Source of the DNA: Odontesthes bonariensis
Taxonomy: Eukaryota; Chordata; Actinopteri; Atheriniformes; Atherinopsidae
Assembly: GCF_027942865.1 (NCBI RefSeq)
Contig: NC_134515.1
Location: 18,312,227 to 18,376,226, forward strand
Length of the DNA stretch: 64,000 bases
Direction: 5' to 3'
This document shows positions 27,401 to 40,444 of the stretch, piece after piece (positions within the stretch are counted from its first letter, which is position 1; each line of letters opens with the position of its first letter). Made by a program: the position numbers and the translations under genes. Below the pieces are notes generated by a model. It saw nothing but the letters and a program-made list of their open reading frames with translations. It did no database searches and was not told the origin of the DNA.

Positions 27401-29201
27401 GCGCAAACTGGCAGAGTATCCCTCCCACGCCATCCCCCGTTTATAATCTAATATCGCTCCGGCTATCTATGGGACCAAAACATTGAGAAAATGGAGGTAA
27501 TCAAGATGGCTGTCGTATAAGCTAAAAGATTAAAGTGGCAGTGTTTTAGATTGTTTTTCATTGCTTTGCTTCCAGTCGCTAGCTGGTTTTTACAAGATTT
27601 ACCAAACAGCACTAAACCTCACTCAGCAGTTTTTCAGCCCAAGCTGAAGTACAAGCTTCAAAGTGAATACTTTCTTATCCTCCAAAGCATCTACTGTGGA
27701 TACATAAAAACATGTCAGAACAGATACAAAAAATCCTGACCTCTGCCATTTCAACTGAATGTCAAACACCAACCTGCTTGTAGGCCTAACCCCCAAAAAA
27801 CCTAGTCCAAAACCCCAAACAAATATTTATGGCTTCCAACATTTTTCTGATTTAGAAAGCTCTCAACCCACTGGTTTTCGGACACCACGAACACAGTAAA
27901 ACAAACCTGATCTCACAGAAATATGTGAACCTCCCTCAGCATCTTTCCATGGCAATGACACATAATGAGATAAAGTTTTATGCCAGCACAGCAATTATAT
28001 AATTTGAGTGAGTTAATATGTATAACCACATTACTTCTTTATTTTGTGTTTGTCATGCTATGATTACTTTTTCTGTTTGGTTAGATAAAAGCACCAAAAG
28101 TAATCAATCATGGTTTGGGCAGAATGACAAAAAAAAGTTTTTTCTAGTGGTTGATGAACAATGCGGTTGTGCATCACCACAACTTGTGATGGGACTTTTC
28201 ACCCTGGCAAACATGACAATGACAGAGAGGCTTGTTGCTTTTCCTGGCGCCGGTAAACATTTTTAACATCATGCATGACCCAACCATATGTCATAAGAGC
28301 TTGTGATCATTTCAGGTAGCCTACTTCTATGTAAGGCTGAGTAAAACATCTCCAGACGCAAACACAGTTTAACAGGAAATTGTGAAAAAGGTACATTTAT
28401 CACATGCCTAAAATTTGGAAGAGCCAATATTATGATTAAAAATTGGGACATGGCAGCGTATCTGTGGGCTTTGTTTTGTGGCAGGGAGGATCTTTGTAAC
28501 TTGACGTTAACAGTGATCCATGAATACCAAAATGTTTCCTTCCTAATTTAACCGTTACCATGCGCTTTAAACTCTTAACTGTAGCCATCCGTGAGTGAGA
28601 GTGAAGCAGAAAAATCAATTAACTGTGGAAATGTTATCCTGGATGAGTCTCATGGTGTTTTGCATCAGAGTCAGCAGTGTAACACCATCTTCAACCCCAC
28701 CTCCTTCCTATAAGTGACCTAATCAAGTGTGAAATATGTGTACAGGGCCATGTGGCAAGATGGCACAGGTTAACAACATCATCATGCAGTTACATGTGGC
28801 AGTTAAGCGTCATCACATGAAGATCACGAAGGGGGGTCGAGCATCTACATAATCATGTATGCTACGCTGAGCCTTTTTTGGTGAAACTACAAGGTTTTGG
28901 GCTGTGGACCAACATAACTATTACAAGCTGTGCCATCAGATCAGGTTGAGGTCATACATCTGTAATTCTTGTCTTTGTCAGGTATTTCTCTAATGCGTTC
29001 CCTCACCCCTCACTCCAGCCTTAAGTGTCACAACTGAGTGCCTAACACCAGCGTTTAACCCTAATCTTACACTTCACTCGTAAAGCAAAGGTTGTATTGT
29101 GACAGCAAATCCTGCCCATTGTGAATTTTTTATTATTATTATTTTGCATCCAGTGGGTTGAAAACAAGCAATAGGAAAACAGGCTGTAGATCATTCCACC
29201 T
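24450..29201. other. Intergenic DNA with no recognised gene
   Basis: AT-rich sequence. A piece around 26530-26580 resembles the common fish 'gctcagcttagcataaagac' repeat. No open frame shows a domain. Confidence 0.5.
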
Positions 29202-29810
29202 TTAAAGCTGCAGTCTGCAACTCTTTTTCAAGCATAATGCCTGGAACTGTCCGGGGATTCTGAAAGTAGTACATTAAATACCCCAATACAAAAAAAAATG
29301 AGTTCTCTAGGTCCCCTATATGTCCCGCTAGGTCCCTCCAAAGCCAGCAGGTTTGTTTACAAAATTGCAGACCGGACCGGTAAAAGGTAACCAATCAGGT
29401 TACGAGCTGGGCTCTGCTGCCTGTCAATCACCGATTGTGCACGCGCGATACAAGGTAGGCTCGTCCCCACGCTTATTTATCTGGACTATTGAACTTCATT
29501 ACGGGCTTGTCTACTTACTGTGTCTTCCATGATCGCAAATGACAGGTGAGTTGATGAATGAGGAGTCGTGTACGCGCATCTGGCGTGCACATCTACGTGC
29601 ACGAGTTCTCATGTGTTTTGATGGGGCGGGACAGGAAGTTGAATAACTTTTTATTTTTTTCGTTAAAAAATAAGCATTTCTTGCATTTTGCGACTACGGA
29701 GGTCACCGTTTTCAACTTCAAGCGTTCTGATAGATCATGTCAACTCTTAAAATGTCAAAAATTAGGACTTTATGTATGACAACAACAAATCCTGCAGACT
29801 GCAGCTTTAA
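29202..29810. mobile_element. TTAA-target MITE, family B
   Basis: TTAA lies at both ends (29202-29205 and 29807-29810). The inverted termini AGCTGCAGTCTGCA match perfectly over 14 bp. The body is about 0.6 kb, GC-richer than the flanks, with no transposase frame. The termini differ from family A at 23413, so this is a separate family. Confidence 0.85.
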
Positions 29811-32800
29811 GATCTAGGTGGGGAGAACTTGCAAAGAAAAAAAGCGACTTGGAGTGGGCTGATGCTGCAGTAAAAAAAAAACCTTCACAGTCCAATTAAC
29901 AGCAAGAATTTTCCCCACAGCTCTCAAAGCACCACCTCTGCAAATTTTAATGTTGAGAGGCTGAGAGGGCGGATCCGCCCTCCTATTACTTGTGTCACAA
30001 GGTTATATAACAACTGGAGCATCCCTCACAGATGCGCAACTGAAGTCAGACTTTCTCCCATATACATGCAGACAGAGACTGATTTTCTGTAAGAAATAAA
30101 AAAAATGCATAAGCTTAATGAGCACCTACTAGAGTCCATGTCCTCCATTAAGGGCATTGATTTATAGTATTGGTGACAGTGTTTCTAAAGAGCACATCAT
30201 AAAATAGGTCCTAAAGTATACTTTTATATGGCTGTGATATACAAGTGATAGTACATGCACACATAGTTCAGAGCCCTGGGTCTTTGCATCCCACCAAGTC
30301 AGCCTAAGGAGGCAAGAGAGAAAAGAATAATGAAGAGATTCACCCCTGAGTTAAAAGAGCTTCCTTGTCACGCACAGCCTTACATAACTGCACCCCTACC
30401 TGATATCTCATGCAGCTTGTGGGAGCTCAGAGGTGCACCTGCACCAAAAACGGCTGTGCTGCGGAGAGGCAGTGTTTTCACTGGGATTCAGTCTGTCAGG
30501 AGGGTTGAATGATGACCTATCTCACACTTGATATCCTGTTCACGCACTGGCCTTTACGGAATAAACTCATTATTCATAGTTCTCAATGAGAGAGGGCGGC
30601 AGGGAAATAGGCAGTGAGGGAATCACTTTCAAAGTAGGTTTTTTTAATATGAAAACGACTGAAGATTGTGTTTTATATGTTAACTGAGGCACCAGTGCTC
30701 TTCAAAGAACATCACACCACAAAGGACTTACACTTGGGGTCGGTTTCAACATCTAAAGACTACACAGAAATACCCTGCCATAAAACATTTTTGTTTTGTT
30801 TTACGTTGATACTTAAATAGATCTGTTGTCTTTTGTGAGTGTGTCAGTGTAACTTTTGATCCATTCTCTCTGCATACAGTCAGATAAGAGCTGACTCAGT
30901 ACAGTCAAATGGCATACTGCCCTCTCTTGGACAATCTGAAATCATAAATGGCATTCTATGTATTTAAATTTATTTTTAATTTTTTCTAGCACAAAAGCAG
31001 AGTCTCTCATTACTGTGACGCCAAACACATATTTCATAAGTTGTAACCACAGGAGCTGCCTCAGTTATCCCGATGACAGTGGTGTCTCTTTGCTCTTTTC
31101 TCTGTCTGAAATAACAAGATGCATCGAGCTGGGTTCTGGGTCAGCTCTTACTTTCTGCTGCCAAACCACGTCACTTCCAACAGAGATGGGATGAGAGAAA
31201 ATTGGCCTCAGAGCTGGCTGGACAAGCATCAGTGAGGCTTCCGTGTCATAATGAAGGGGACACAACATTAGCGAGGGGTCAGGTGTCAGGAAGGGGAGGA
31301 TGTGCGGTCTGGGTTGCCTCATGAACACAAGCTGTTGCTGTGTGACAAGCACAAAAATGTGGATGCTCAGCTTTATGTCTTTGGCTGAGCTGCAACCATT
31401 AAAACACCTGAACTGGACTCACAGAGCTCATTAAATTGATGCATTGTTGCTGCAGGAACACAAAGCCACAATACAGTGAGGTCGAGGTTACTCTTACAAC
31501 ACAAGGGGGTGTTCAGTGGGATATTTCCATATAGATAATCTCAGCGAGACTAAAGACAGATTTTTTTAAAAAGGAGAATGCAGAATATATTCAAAAACAT
31601 CTTGTCCTTCTGTAACAGTGCTCCAGCATACTAATTGGAAAGGTTTGTTAGTCTGAATACCAAATGAAGAACTAACTCAATTTCATTATTCTCCTCATCA
31701 ATGGGGCAATCTCTAAAGAAATCAGTGGCTGAGTTGAAATGACTGTTGATATTCTGATGAAATTGCCTTTTGATTTTATTAGCAGGTGCACGTAAAGCTA
31801 CTAGAATATGGTAAACACTGGTTGCTTGTTACAAATTTAAACTCCAAAAATTGCAAAGTAGCGTACTGTACTGGGAAGAGCCATATAAGACTGAACAACT
31901 GTACAGCAAAAAGGACATAATGGCGACAGAAAATGTCTTCAATTTTCACTAAATGTAATGATGTACTCTGCTCCTTGTCTCAGCAGCACACTCTAATCAC
32001 ATCAAAGAATAAGCATGTTGCTCATTTGATGAAAGTTGGCCGTAAACGTAATAAAGCTGCCAAGGTTATTAGAAGTGCCACAGGCCATTTTATAGCAGCT
32101 CACACACCTCATATTGGATTATGGGGAGAAAAATGATGAAGCGAGGAGGTAGAGCTTGCACATTTACAAGGGACCTGGGGAGGTTTAATGGCTTGTGACT
32201 GAATCCATTCATACACATTAATTCCTGCGGCAATGACAATCCCGGGCATTTTTCTGGGCCCTGCGGAAATTCTCAGACATCCTTATAAGGGTGATGCAGT
32301 TCAAATGTCTGTACATGTCAGCCACAAATTGTCTATATACAGCAAGTACAGTCACCTAAAAACCTTTACAGATCAGGTTGCATCTCACATACACAAGAAT
32401 TCAGCTGAGGACGTGATGGACTTGATCTGAGTCTTCCTTGGCATTCTGTACATGATCTGTTTTCTTGGTTACTGGCTATGACATGTAGGCTGGTTTTATT
32501 GCAATGATAATCTTGTATCTTTGATATTTACAGAGTAAAGTTATGAGGGGATATGAGCTTATCGCCGATAGGTATATGGTATTTCAATTCATGATATTAA
32601 AACCTATAAGTAACTCGTAACTTTCATATTTGTATTAGATGAGCATTTACATATTTGAAAATCTACATCATGCTGATGTGTTTTGTGTGCTGAGCAGGAA
32701 GTATGAGGGTTTTTATTGTGGAAAATAGCTGCCAGCGTCCTGAAACGATTCATTGTTAACGTAAAAATATTGCTTATTATCAAGTTAAGGGGTGAATTTA

Positions 32801-32970
32801 AGAGATTTTTAAAAAGGTTGGGGTTACTATTAGAGAACAAACATTTCTGTCAAAATGTCGTAATAGAATTTTTTTTTAAATTCTCAAATAATCCACATCA
32901 TCACGACACTTGAAGCATAATTATATTGTATGCAGCAGCGGAGAGAAAACATTTCATTATATGTTGCTCT
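29811..32970. other. Intergenic DNA with no recognised gene
   Basis: AT-rich sequence with scattered short open frames lacking domains; nothing supported. Confidence 0.5.
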
Positions 32971-34446
32971 TTAACACATTGACTACCAGCGGTTTTTACA
33001 GAATTATGTCGAAGAATCCCAGCGTTCTAAACCATTTTTTGACGTTTTTTGTACAGTCACAGCATATTATGTGATAGGGCCACTAAAACATGTTATGGCT
33101 CGTTTGAAAGCTGAGACTTTAAACTCTTTGTGGGTCAAAACTGCGTGTCTCTAAGTGCCGCCATTAGCGAGCTATCCTTAGCTAAACCAAGGCGGGTATC
33201 CACCAAAATCAACAACAAACTGAGATATCGGCTTCCCTTTCCCTCCAACCGTGATCGCAGCACGTTGCAAAGCTAAGCTAAGCTAACCTGTTGACCGCCT
33301 CCTGACTTGTTGCGTGTCTTCTTCTCCTTCTTGTTGTTTGTTTATGTTACTTTACCGCCACCCTCTGGAAACCGACACGTGCGATTGGACAAAATGCGGA
33401 AATGCACAACAATCAATGCAGCGTTATCAAAATTGTTCTTGAGTTGACGCAAAGCCATTGGCGTAATAGAGCTTGAAAGTCCCGCCCCCTTTTTTGCTTT
33501 TTTTTCCTACTTCCGTCGTCCCCATGGGACCTCATGCCTGGATCTATTGACATGGGCAGGATGATGTCTTCTGTTCCCAGTCATTATATGCCTTTTTACA
33601 GTACACGCATGATGTTCTGGGGTTAAATATGGATGAGTTCATGCAAAAACATTGGCGATTTGTCGTAGGAGTGCCTGGTTAAACGTTGTAAAAAAAAGTT
33701 AGGGTAAAAAGACTACATTGCGTCGCATATGCTACGTCACTGATCATATTTCCCACCATGGACGAAGCCAGACATATCACCACCAGCATAGCAGAAGCTC
33801 TCCACGTGCCCCGACTGGTAGTGGTTCTCTCCTCGGCTCACAAGTTTTCGTTCGCCCTCGAAAAACTGAGTGAAACTGGCCAACGACAGCGCCATGATTG
33901 CTCTTCTTCTTCCACTCCTCCGCGCGCCCAAACGTGATGACGTTTATTTTCCGTGCCAAACGCTACATGCTGTAGTTCGAGAAATGCTCAGAAAAATAAC
34001 TTAACAATGAAGCACTTATGCCCGCTAAACTGTTACGCTACTGGTATGAAAAAATATTAAAAAATGTCCTACACAACATATGTGAAATGCAAGACTCAAT
34101 TCCATCAAGCGCAAAAAATAGTTTTATTCCGTCATGGCTCCGTCATTGACTTGAATGTCAAATTATTACACTTCCGTGGTTCCGAGGGGAGGAAGTTGAA
34201 TGACGTCAAGGAGGCGGGACTTTCAAGCTCTATGATCAAAATGTCCAGATGATGACACCAGTTTTTGACTGCCATCTATGTCAGTTCTGTTCATCACATA
34301 ATTACAAAAATCACACAGAATGTGCATTAGAATGTATAGATTCAGAATCCATAAAAAAAAACGTAAAAACGTATTTTTACGGTTTGGGAGCCAACGCATG
34401 GGCAGTAAAAACGTAGTTTTACGTGACTTGGGAGTCAATGTGTTAA
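32971..34446. mobile_element. TTAA-target DNA transposon, family C, with nested insertion
   Basis: TTAA lies at both borders (32971-32974 and 34443-34446), with inverted termini CACATTGACTACCA on the left and CACATTGACTCCCA on the right. Near the right end a degraded second copy of the terminal block occurs (the block around 34381-34400, 'ggtttgggagccaacgcatg'). No transposase frame belongs to the outer element. About half of its length is a second element at 33467-34232. Confidence 0.8.
33467..34232 (-). mobile_element. Nested non-autonomous element with a protein-coding remnant
   Basis: It has 20-bp perfect inverted termini (TAGAGCTTGAAAGTCCCGCC at 33467-33486 and its complement at 34213-34232). 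The outermost TA may be part of a TA target duplication. On the minus strand, from an ATG at 33893-33895, an open frame of about 52 codons reads MALSLASFTQFFEGERKL and continues through GENHYQSGHVESF to a stop at 33737-33739. I recognise this as similar to the N-terminus of the SWIM/YqaJ-type accessory proteins of ISL2EU-class fish transposons. That family assignment is from memory and is moderate. No catalytic region remains. Confidence 0.65.
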
Positions 34447-37400
34447 GTCTGAACCTCAGAAACCATAGTTGCTACTTAGTTACAATAACAGCTAATTGTA
34501 ATCTAAGTAAGTAATAGTAAAATTGGTGTTAAAACTTGAAAATACACACAAATCTGATGTATAGTAAAAGCAGTGGTGATTTACCTTACTAATGAAATGA
34601 GGATCAAAGGAGTTGCATCTCATGTCTATGTCTTTGACTAATGTAAAGACAATGTGAAATACTGTCCTCCTTCTCTTGTACATTGTGTACTAGACCTTGA
34701 TAAATCAGCAGCATTTCACTTTGCTGCCCCTCTATTTTGGGCAGTTTTCACACCATGACACATCACCTCAAGTTCACTCCTCGGCATGTTTAACCATCAC
34801 TCACTGGCTCCCTGCAACCTGTACAGTGTCACAGCTATTTATTTTTATCTGTCTTCATTTTTCTCCTGCATGTCTTGTAATTGTAGCACATTCTGCACAA
34901 CACACAAAACTGAACATTTTAACAACTTTAAATGCCCAATGCACAGAGCTTGCAGTTCTTGTCAGATAGTACAGTTTTTTTTTTGACTCATCAGATCAGA
35001 GATTGTTTTCCCCATGCTGTCAAATTTTTATAAAAGCTATTTGGCAAACTCCGAGAGCTGTTATAATCCTTTTACTGTAGCTTATTGTTCCATAAGGAGA
35101 CAAATTGATGGTGGGCTGCAAAGATGATCGTCGCTCCAGCGTGTTCTCTCTGTTCAGCAAGGAATCTGTTGCAGTCAGTGCTCCGGTCTGCCTTGGACCT
35201 GCCTGACCACCTGACCTGCTTGCTCTGTTACTCAGTTTGGCCAGACAGTCAGCTACAACAAGACTATTTATTCAGAAATAAAGGTCAAAGTTGTAGAAAC
35301 TAGTTTATTCCTTTTCATTGATCAATATTTTCGCCACATTTTCTTCACCAAGGTCTCAGACAGTTATTTTGACTTGGTTTGACTGGGTTTTTGTCCAAAA
35401 ATTGTGGGACAGTATCCTGCAGTTCAAAAGATGAGAACAGCAAACCTCTGTACCGTAGATGAAAGATTACAAATTGGATTTTGTCTGAATTGGATATTAA
35501 CTGAAAAAGCCAAGTTTATACATTTGAAATGTTTATCGAAAATTCAATAAACTGTTAGTGATTCCACTAAATGTTCACAGCCCGTGGTTGTCCAGGATGT
35601 AATAATTGCTTACAGTATCAAGACGCCTAGACTTGATTCTTTGGCCAGACTTCGACTATTTGAATCTAGCTGCACACCATCATTTCTCACCTTATCTCAC
35701 GTAGCATCTTTTGTATTAACTACAGGATTAAGACAAACAAAGACACAACTCTTAAGACATCGGAAAATGTCATCAGAATAGTGCCGCACAACTTATTATG
35801 TATCTGTAAGACATTGTAATAACTAGAAGCTTGGGTTGTTTTCTGGCATCACGGTAGTTGGCTGCAGTCATGAAATCCTAATGTAGGTGAAAGGGTATAA
35901 ACCTGGACTGGATTCCAAACTGGGCAAAGGACCAGAGGCATTCTAATTACTGCCACCACTGAGTGAAAAAATCTGCTTGCCCATTCCCACAAGCCTCACT
36001 GTATTAATTAGCTAATGTTAGCTGGATGAACACTTGTTCTACTCAGTGCACTGTACTTAACTGCCTGCTAACACTTCACTGTACAGCTCCCAGATTAAAG
36101 GGCAATTCTGTTGTCTAATGAAAATACGACTGCAGCATTTTTCTAACACCGGTCTGTGTCACTGAGGGGAATAACAGAAGAAAAGTTTCGGCAGTTTGGA
36201 AGAAACAAGAACAAATTAAATGTGTCTTTGAAAATAATATCACCCATTAACATTTCATATTACTGCCCTTGTTCATCACATGCAATCCCTCAAAATACCA
36301 ATGAAGTTTCACTCACTATAGCACATTTTCAGCAGTGTAGAAAATAATACACCATAAAAGAGGTGAGCTTGGTTACTCCAATTCCTTTTTGTAATTTCTT
36401 CCTAAATGATGACATGGTGAGTCTATAAACACCTGTCAGGTAAGGCTGTAACATATATAAAATATAATGCTTTCCAAAAAAAAGAATGAATACAACTGAA
36501 TCAGAGTTTCAAACTTAATAAGGAACTTTGAAATAAATATTTTTATTATTAGAATTAAAACATCAATCTTAGTGTTCTTACAATAGGTTAGAAAGGATGT
36601 TATATCATACACTATGTGACTCTTTTCTGCCATTTAATGACACCATAAGAAGACGTTTGCAATCAATATTTTTCCCAAAGTACCAGTTTATGTTCCCCGT
36701 ACACCTCAGGTGTCCAATTTATCCAAAAATATTTATCTTATTTTTCCTTCCTTTTGAAAATATATTCCTCTGCATATACATGTCAGGTGGAACTGGAAAT
36801 TTTCTGTCTTTTTAATGGGCAGCTGAGAGACAGATGGTTCTCAAACTAAAAGTTTAGTTTAACGCTATCATACAGTTGCCCAATTAAGAATTCAGTTGCA
36901 TGTCAGATCCAGCTCTCTGTGACTGTGTTCTGGTCCCATGGGGTGGCTGCTGACTGGGCCCTTTGCAGACTTCTCTTCAGAGTTTGTCGCTGTCTACAGT
37001 TCTTTTTTGCTGAAGAGAAAGATTATTTTGTTTAAACAAAGACAGCGTCCTCCTGTGCTGTACAGAAACAGAGCTGAAGAGTAATAGATATCTGTATTTG
37101 TTTGTTTTAATGTGGTCCGTCTTCATTTTTTTCCTTCCATCTTCAGTCCTTTTTTTCCATTTTTCCATCTCCTCTGCCTCCAGCTGTCAGACTTATTAGA
37201 TATCGTGCCTCATTAGAGCAACACGGGAAAACAGCTCAACCAAATTTCATGCCTTCAGACTGGGTTTGATCGGTCCTTTTGTCTAAACTTCGACATCTCC
37301 TCTCTATCCCATCCCTTTTAGGCAGAGCTGGAGTTATATTCTCTTCTGGCCCCCCACCAGCCGCTTCTGAGCTTCAGAGAACCATCAGGGACCTCTGAAT

Positions 37401-38820
37401 ACTGTAACACTTTACACAACGCAGAGGCCCTAATGCTCCTTGTTACCAGCTCTTACAGGAGGATGAAACGCACAGATGGTGGTATACTCTGTCTGGCTGC
37501 TCCTGTCAGCCTCCAGCCAAAGTCATTATCCCAAACTATAATATGGCACCAGTAGTGATAATTTACAGAGTGGAGCTGTTGAAAAATAGATTTGTGATTT
37601 GGGCTGTTAGATTTGGTGACTTACCGACTACAGATTGAAGTAGAAGAACAACATATGAACAACATTAAGTGAGAGAGCAAGTACTACATCCACAAATATT
37701 CGATGGACATCTGCTTTGACACTGAGAGTTAAAGACAAGCTGGCTTTGGGACATTTAAATGTGTTGTGTGACTTGGAAGCTGCCCACATGTGTTTAGTTT
37801 AAAGGCCTACAGAAAGCTGACACTACACCCAGTACATAATGATAATACATACACAGAGGAACAATAATGATCGTTGGACCCTACACCAAAACATTTCATA
37901 AACGCATGAAATTTGCGATTTTGAATTTGCCGCTTGGAAATCCTTCCTGGCATTCCAGACTGGGGCGGGGCTTCCGTGCGACGTCACATGTGCCATGGTT
38001 TTTCCTGGTTGCGTTAAAAGTCTCTTTTCTGAACCTAGCTAGACTTCTCTGTCATTTGGTGCCTAATTAAACGCTATAATCTATCCATATGGTCCCTCTT
38101 TTTTTATCCATCCAAATAAACTCCAGACTGTGTTCCCATCACTGTCAGTAGTTTTCAGATAATCAGCGATTCAGTTATTAGTCTCAGCTGGAACAGTATT
38201 CAGTTCTATATTAGCAAACCTTTATCTTAGGTTTCCTGTACATCATCAATATCTTTCTGGCGGGAGTTTAAATTCATGAGTTATGAAGTTCACTATATTA
38301 TGTTGTGGCGTTTTAGAATTCTGACTGTAAAAGGGTGTTTTCACCAACTCAAAGCAACAAAACCATTCAATAAAACTGCAGCATGAAAATGAAAAAGCAT
38401 GCTTAATGCTACTGCTTTTGGAGAAATCATTACCACCTGTGGATAGAACTGTAGCCTATTATACATAGAAGTTTAATGATTATTTTTCCCACACTCACTG
38501 TCGTGAATTTCATTCTTCGTTTGAAAAAAGAAAACAAAATAAAATTGCCAGTCATGCAAACAAGATATTTTGGGTTTTATCGTTTATCTGACACCATTAC
38601 CCATTAAGGACTTCTCAGTTCAAGCTTTTTGGCCATAAAACCTATGAAAAGCTCATAAGATTTGTTGAATAAACAATTATATTGTAGATGGAAACCTCCT
38701 TATTACCCATTAGAAGTTTAGTTTTCCCTGTTTTTCTCGCAATTAACACCCAATTATCCAAAATAACAAAGTAAAAACAGGTTTTTAGAGTAAAATGTAC
38801 ACCTTAACCCCAGCATATGA
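34447..38820. other. Intergenic DNA with no recognised gene
   Basis: AT-rich sequence. A short GC-richer patch at about 37930-38010 contains 'gggcggggcttccgtgcgacgtcac', probably repeat-derived. No supported gene. Confidence 0.5.
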
Positions 38821-38825
38821 TCCAA

Positions 38826-39000
38826 TGCAAGGCAAGGCAAGGCAAGGCAATTTTATTTATAGAGCACAATTCATACACAGGGCAATTCAAAGTGCTTTAC
38901 AGCTACATAAAATCACAAGAAGGCAAAAAACCATTAAAAAGGAATAAAAAAAAAAAGAAAGAAATTAAAAAAGAAAGAAATTTAAAACCCATTAAAATAA
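38826..39000. repeat. (GGCAA)n plus LINE/SINE tail-like repeat
   Basis: Four or more GGCAA units are followed by 'ttttatttatagagcacaattcatac' and a block ending in 'aaagtgctttac', then A-rich sequence. This combination is a very common teleost dispersed repeat. The exact family is not certain. Confidence 0.65.
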
Positions 39001-40160
39001 TCATTAAGTAATACTCAAATGATGAAAAAAACCCAAATGACAACTTGTGGGTGGGTATATTGTCCCTGAACATGGCACAAACACCCCCACCCCTCTGGTT
39101 TTCTCGTGTTTCAGACACAAAATTGAAGTGAGGTGGACTAGACACAGAAGAACATCCCCACAGAAGAACACAGAAGAACATCCCCACAGAATAGTGCTGC
39201 TCTCACCATGTTTGACTGCACACCTGTCCTTTCTGTGTGCTTCAGCCCGATTGAAGGAGTTCTGTACGGATGGGGGTTGGTTACAAATGTGACCACTCAC
39301 TTACGTCAAATTCCACTCTTACTCAGTTTGGTTGAGCAACCGGATGAACAGTAGAGCTTTTTATTGTCAATAAAATAACAAAAACAATGTCCAGTTCTTG
39401 AACAAAAACAAGTATTTGAGTGTTGTTGTAGAGAATTGTGTGTTTACTGTCATAAAAACAAAATCTAGAAAACTTGTGAGAGTCTGAATATTTTCCCTCG
39501 CTACTCCATAAGCAAAATCAAATTATTTGCAGTGAATTATAAGTTGAGCAATCCCAGGATGAAAGACAATTGGCAGCTATTTAAATTGTGGTTGGAGCGC
39601 TTGTGACTGCATTTCTCACTATTTCAGAATTTTTACAATCAAAAAGAAGAAGAAAAAAATATTGAAGAAGAATTAATCGTCAGATTAATCCAGAATGGTT
39701 AAAATCATTAGTTGCAGGCAGATATGAAATAGTTCAATGAGCACCTCAAGCAGATAAGAAGTATAACCTTTCTTAAAGCACGAATGATACAGAGTCACAA
39801 TTTCTCTTACTCTTTTAAATAAGATATTCATAAGAATACTCACATTCTGTTCCTTAAAATACATTTTTATTGTCATATGCTTTCATTTGTAACAAAGCTG
39901 CCCTCTTGCAGTGTGTGATTTGTACCTTTACCTAAGTAAATGATTATAATCATCAAATCATCTTTTAAAAGAAAAACACCAGCAGACTTATGGCCTACTG
40001 TCTGATGATACTTAGTTGCTGTTGTCCTTTGTGAGTAGCTCCAGCAGGCAGACTCCTCACACAACAACACATTACAGTTGAGATGGTGTTTAGTTACTTT
40101 CCACCTGTGCGGGTGAGCCTGTGTTTTTACTCCCACGCTGTCAGTGGGCGTAGATAAGTG
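39001..40160. other. DNA upstream of lhfpl5
   Basis: No gene recognised. A short tandem duplication of 'acagaagaacatccccac' lies at about 39140-39190. Confidence 0.45.
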
Positions 40161-40444
40161 ACATTAGGGTGACGTCACCAAGGAGAACGACGAGGTGCTG
40201 TCCGAGGTGCTGTCCGGGGTGCTGAATCTTGATCTGGGTCTCAGTGCAAAGAGGCCGAGACAGAAATGTGGGCACGTGTGTTCTGTGGCACGTGTGAACA
40301 CCTGGATAAAATTGAGACAGTCCCATAACAAAGGATTTCACAAACCAAGTGAAAAACAGAGAGGATTTAAGAACAACGCGGTGTTTTCTGGAGGTTTGTA
40401 CAGTCCAACACAAGTTATTTTGCCCCCCGGGTCTGCTCGCTGTC
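40161..40444 (+). promoter_or_regulatory. lhfpl5: Probable lhfpl5 promoter / 5' UTR
   Basis: Within 280 bp of the start codon there is a palindromic CRE-like TGACGTCA (40170-40177) and two CACGTG E-boxes (40273-40278 and 40289-40294, 16 bp apart). There is also a tandem repeat built on GAGGTGCTGTCC (about 40191-40224). Motif presence is seen directly; regulatory function is inferred. The start of transcription is not determined. The frame just upstream of the start codon is open but has no in-frame ATG. Confidence 0.4.

Noticed and set aside
40349-40444. N-terminal extension of the lhfpl5 frame
   Set aside because: It opens with GTG, not ATG; the first in-frame ATG at 40445 aligns with the known LHFPL5 start.
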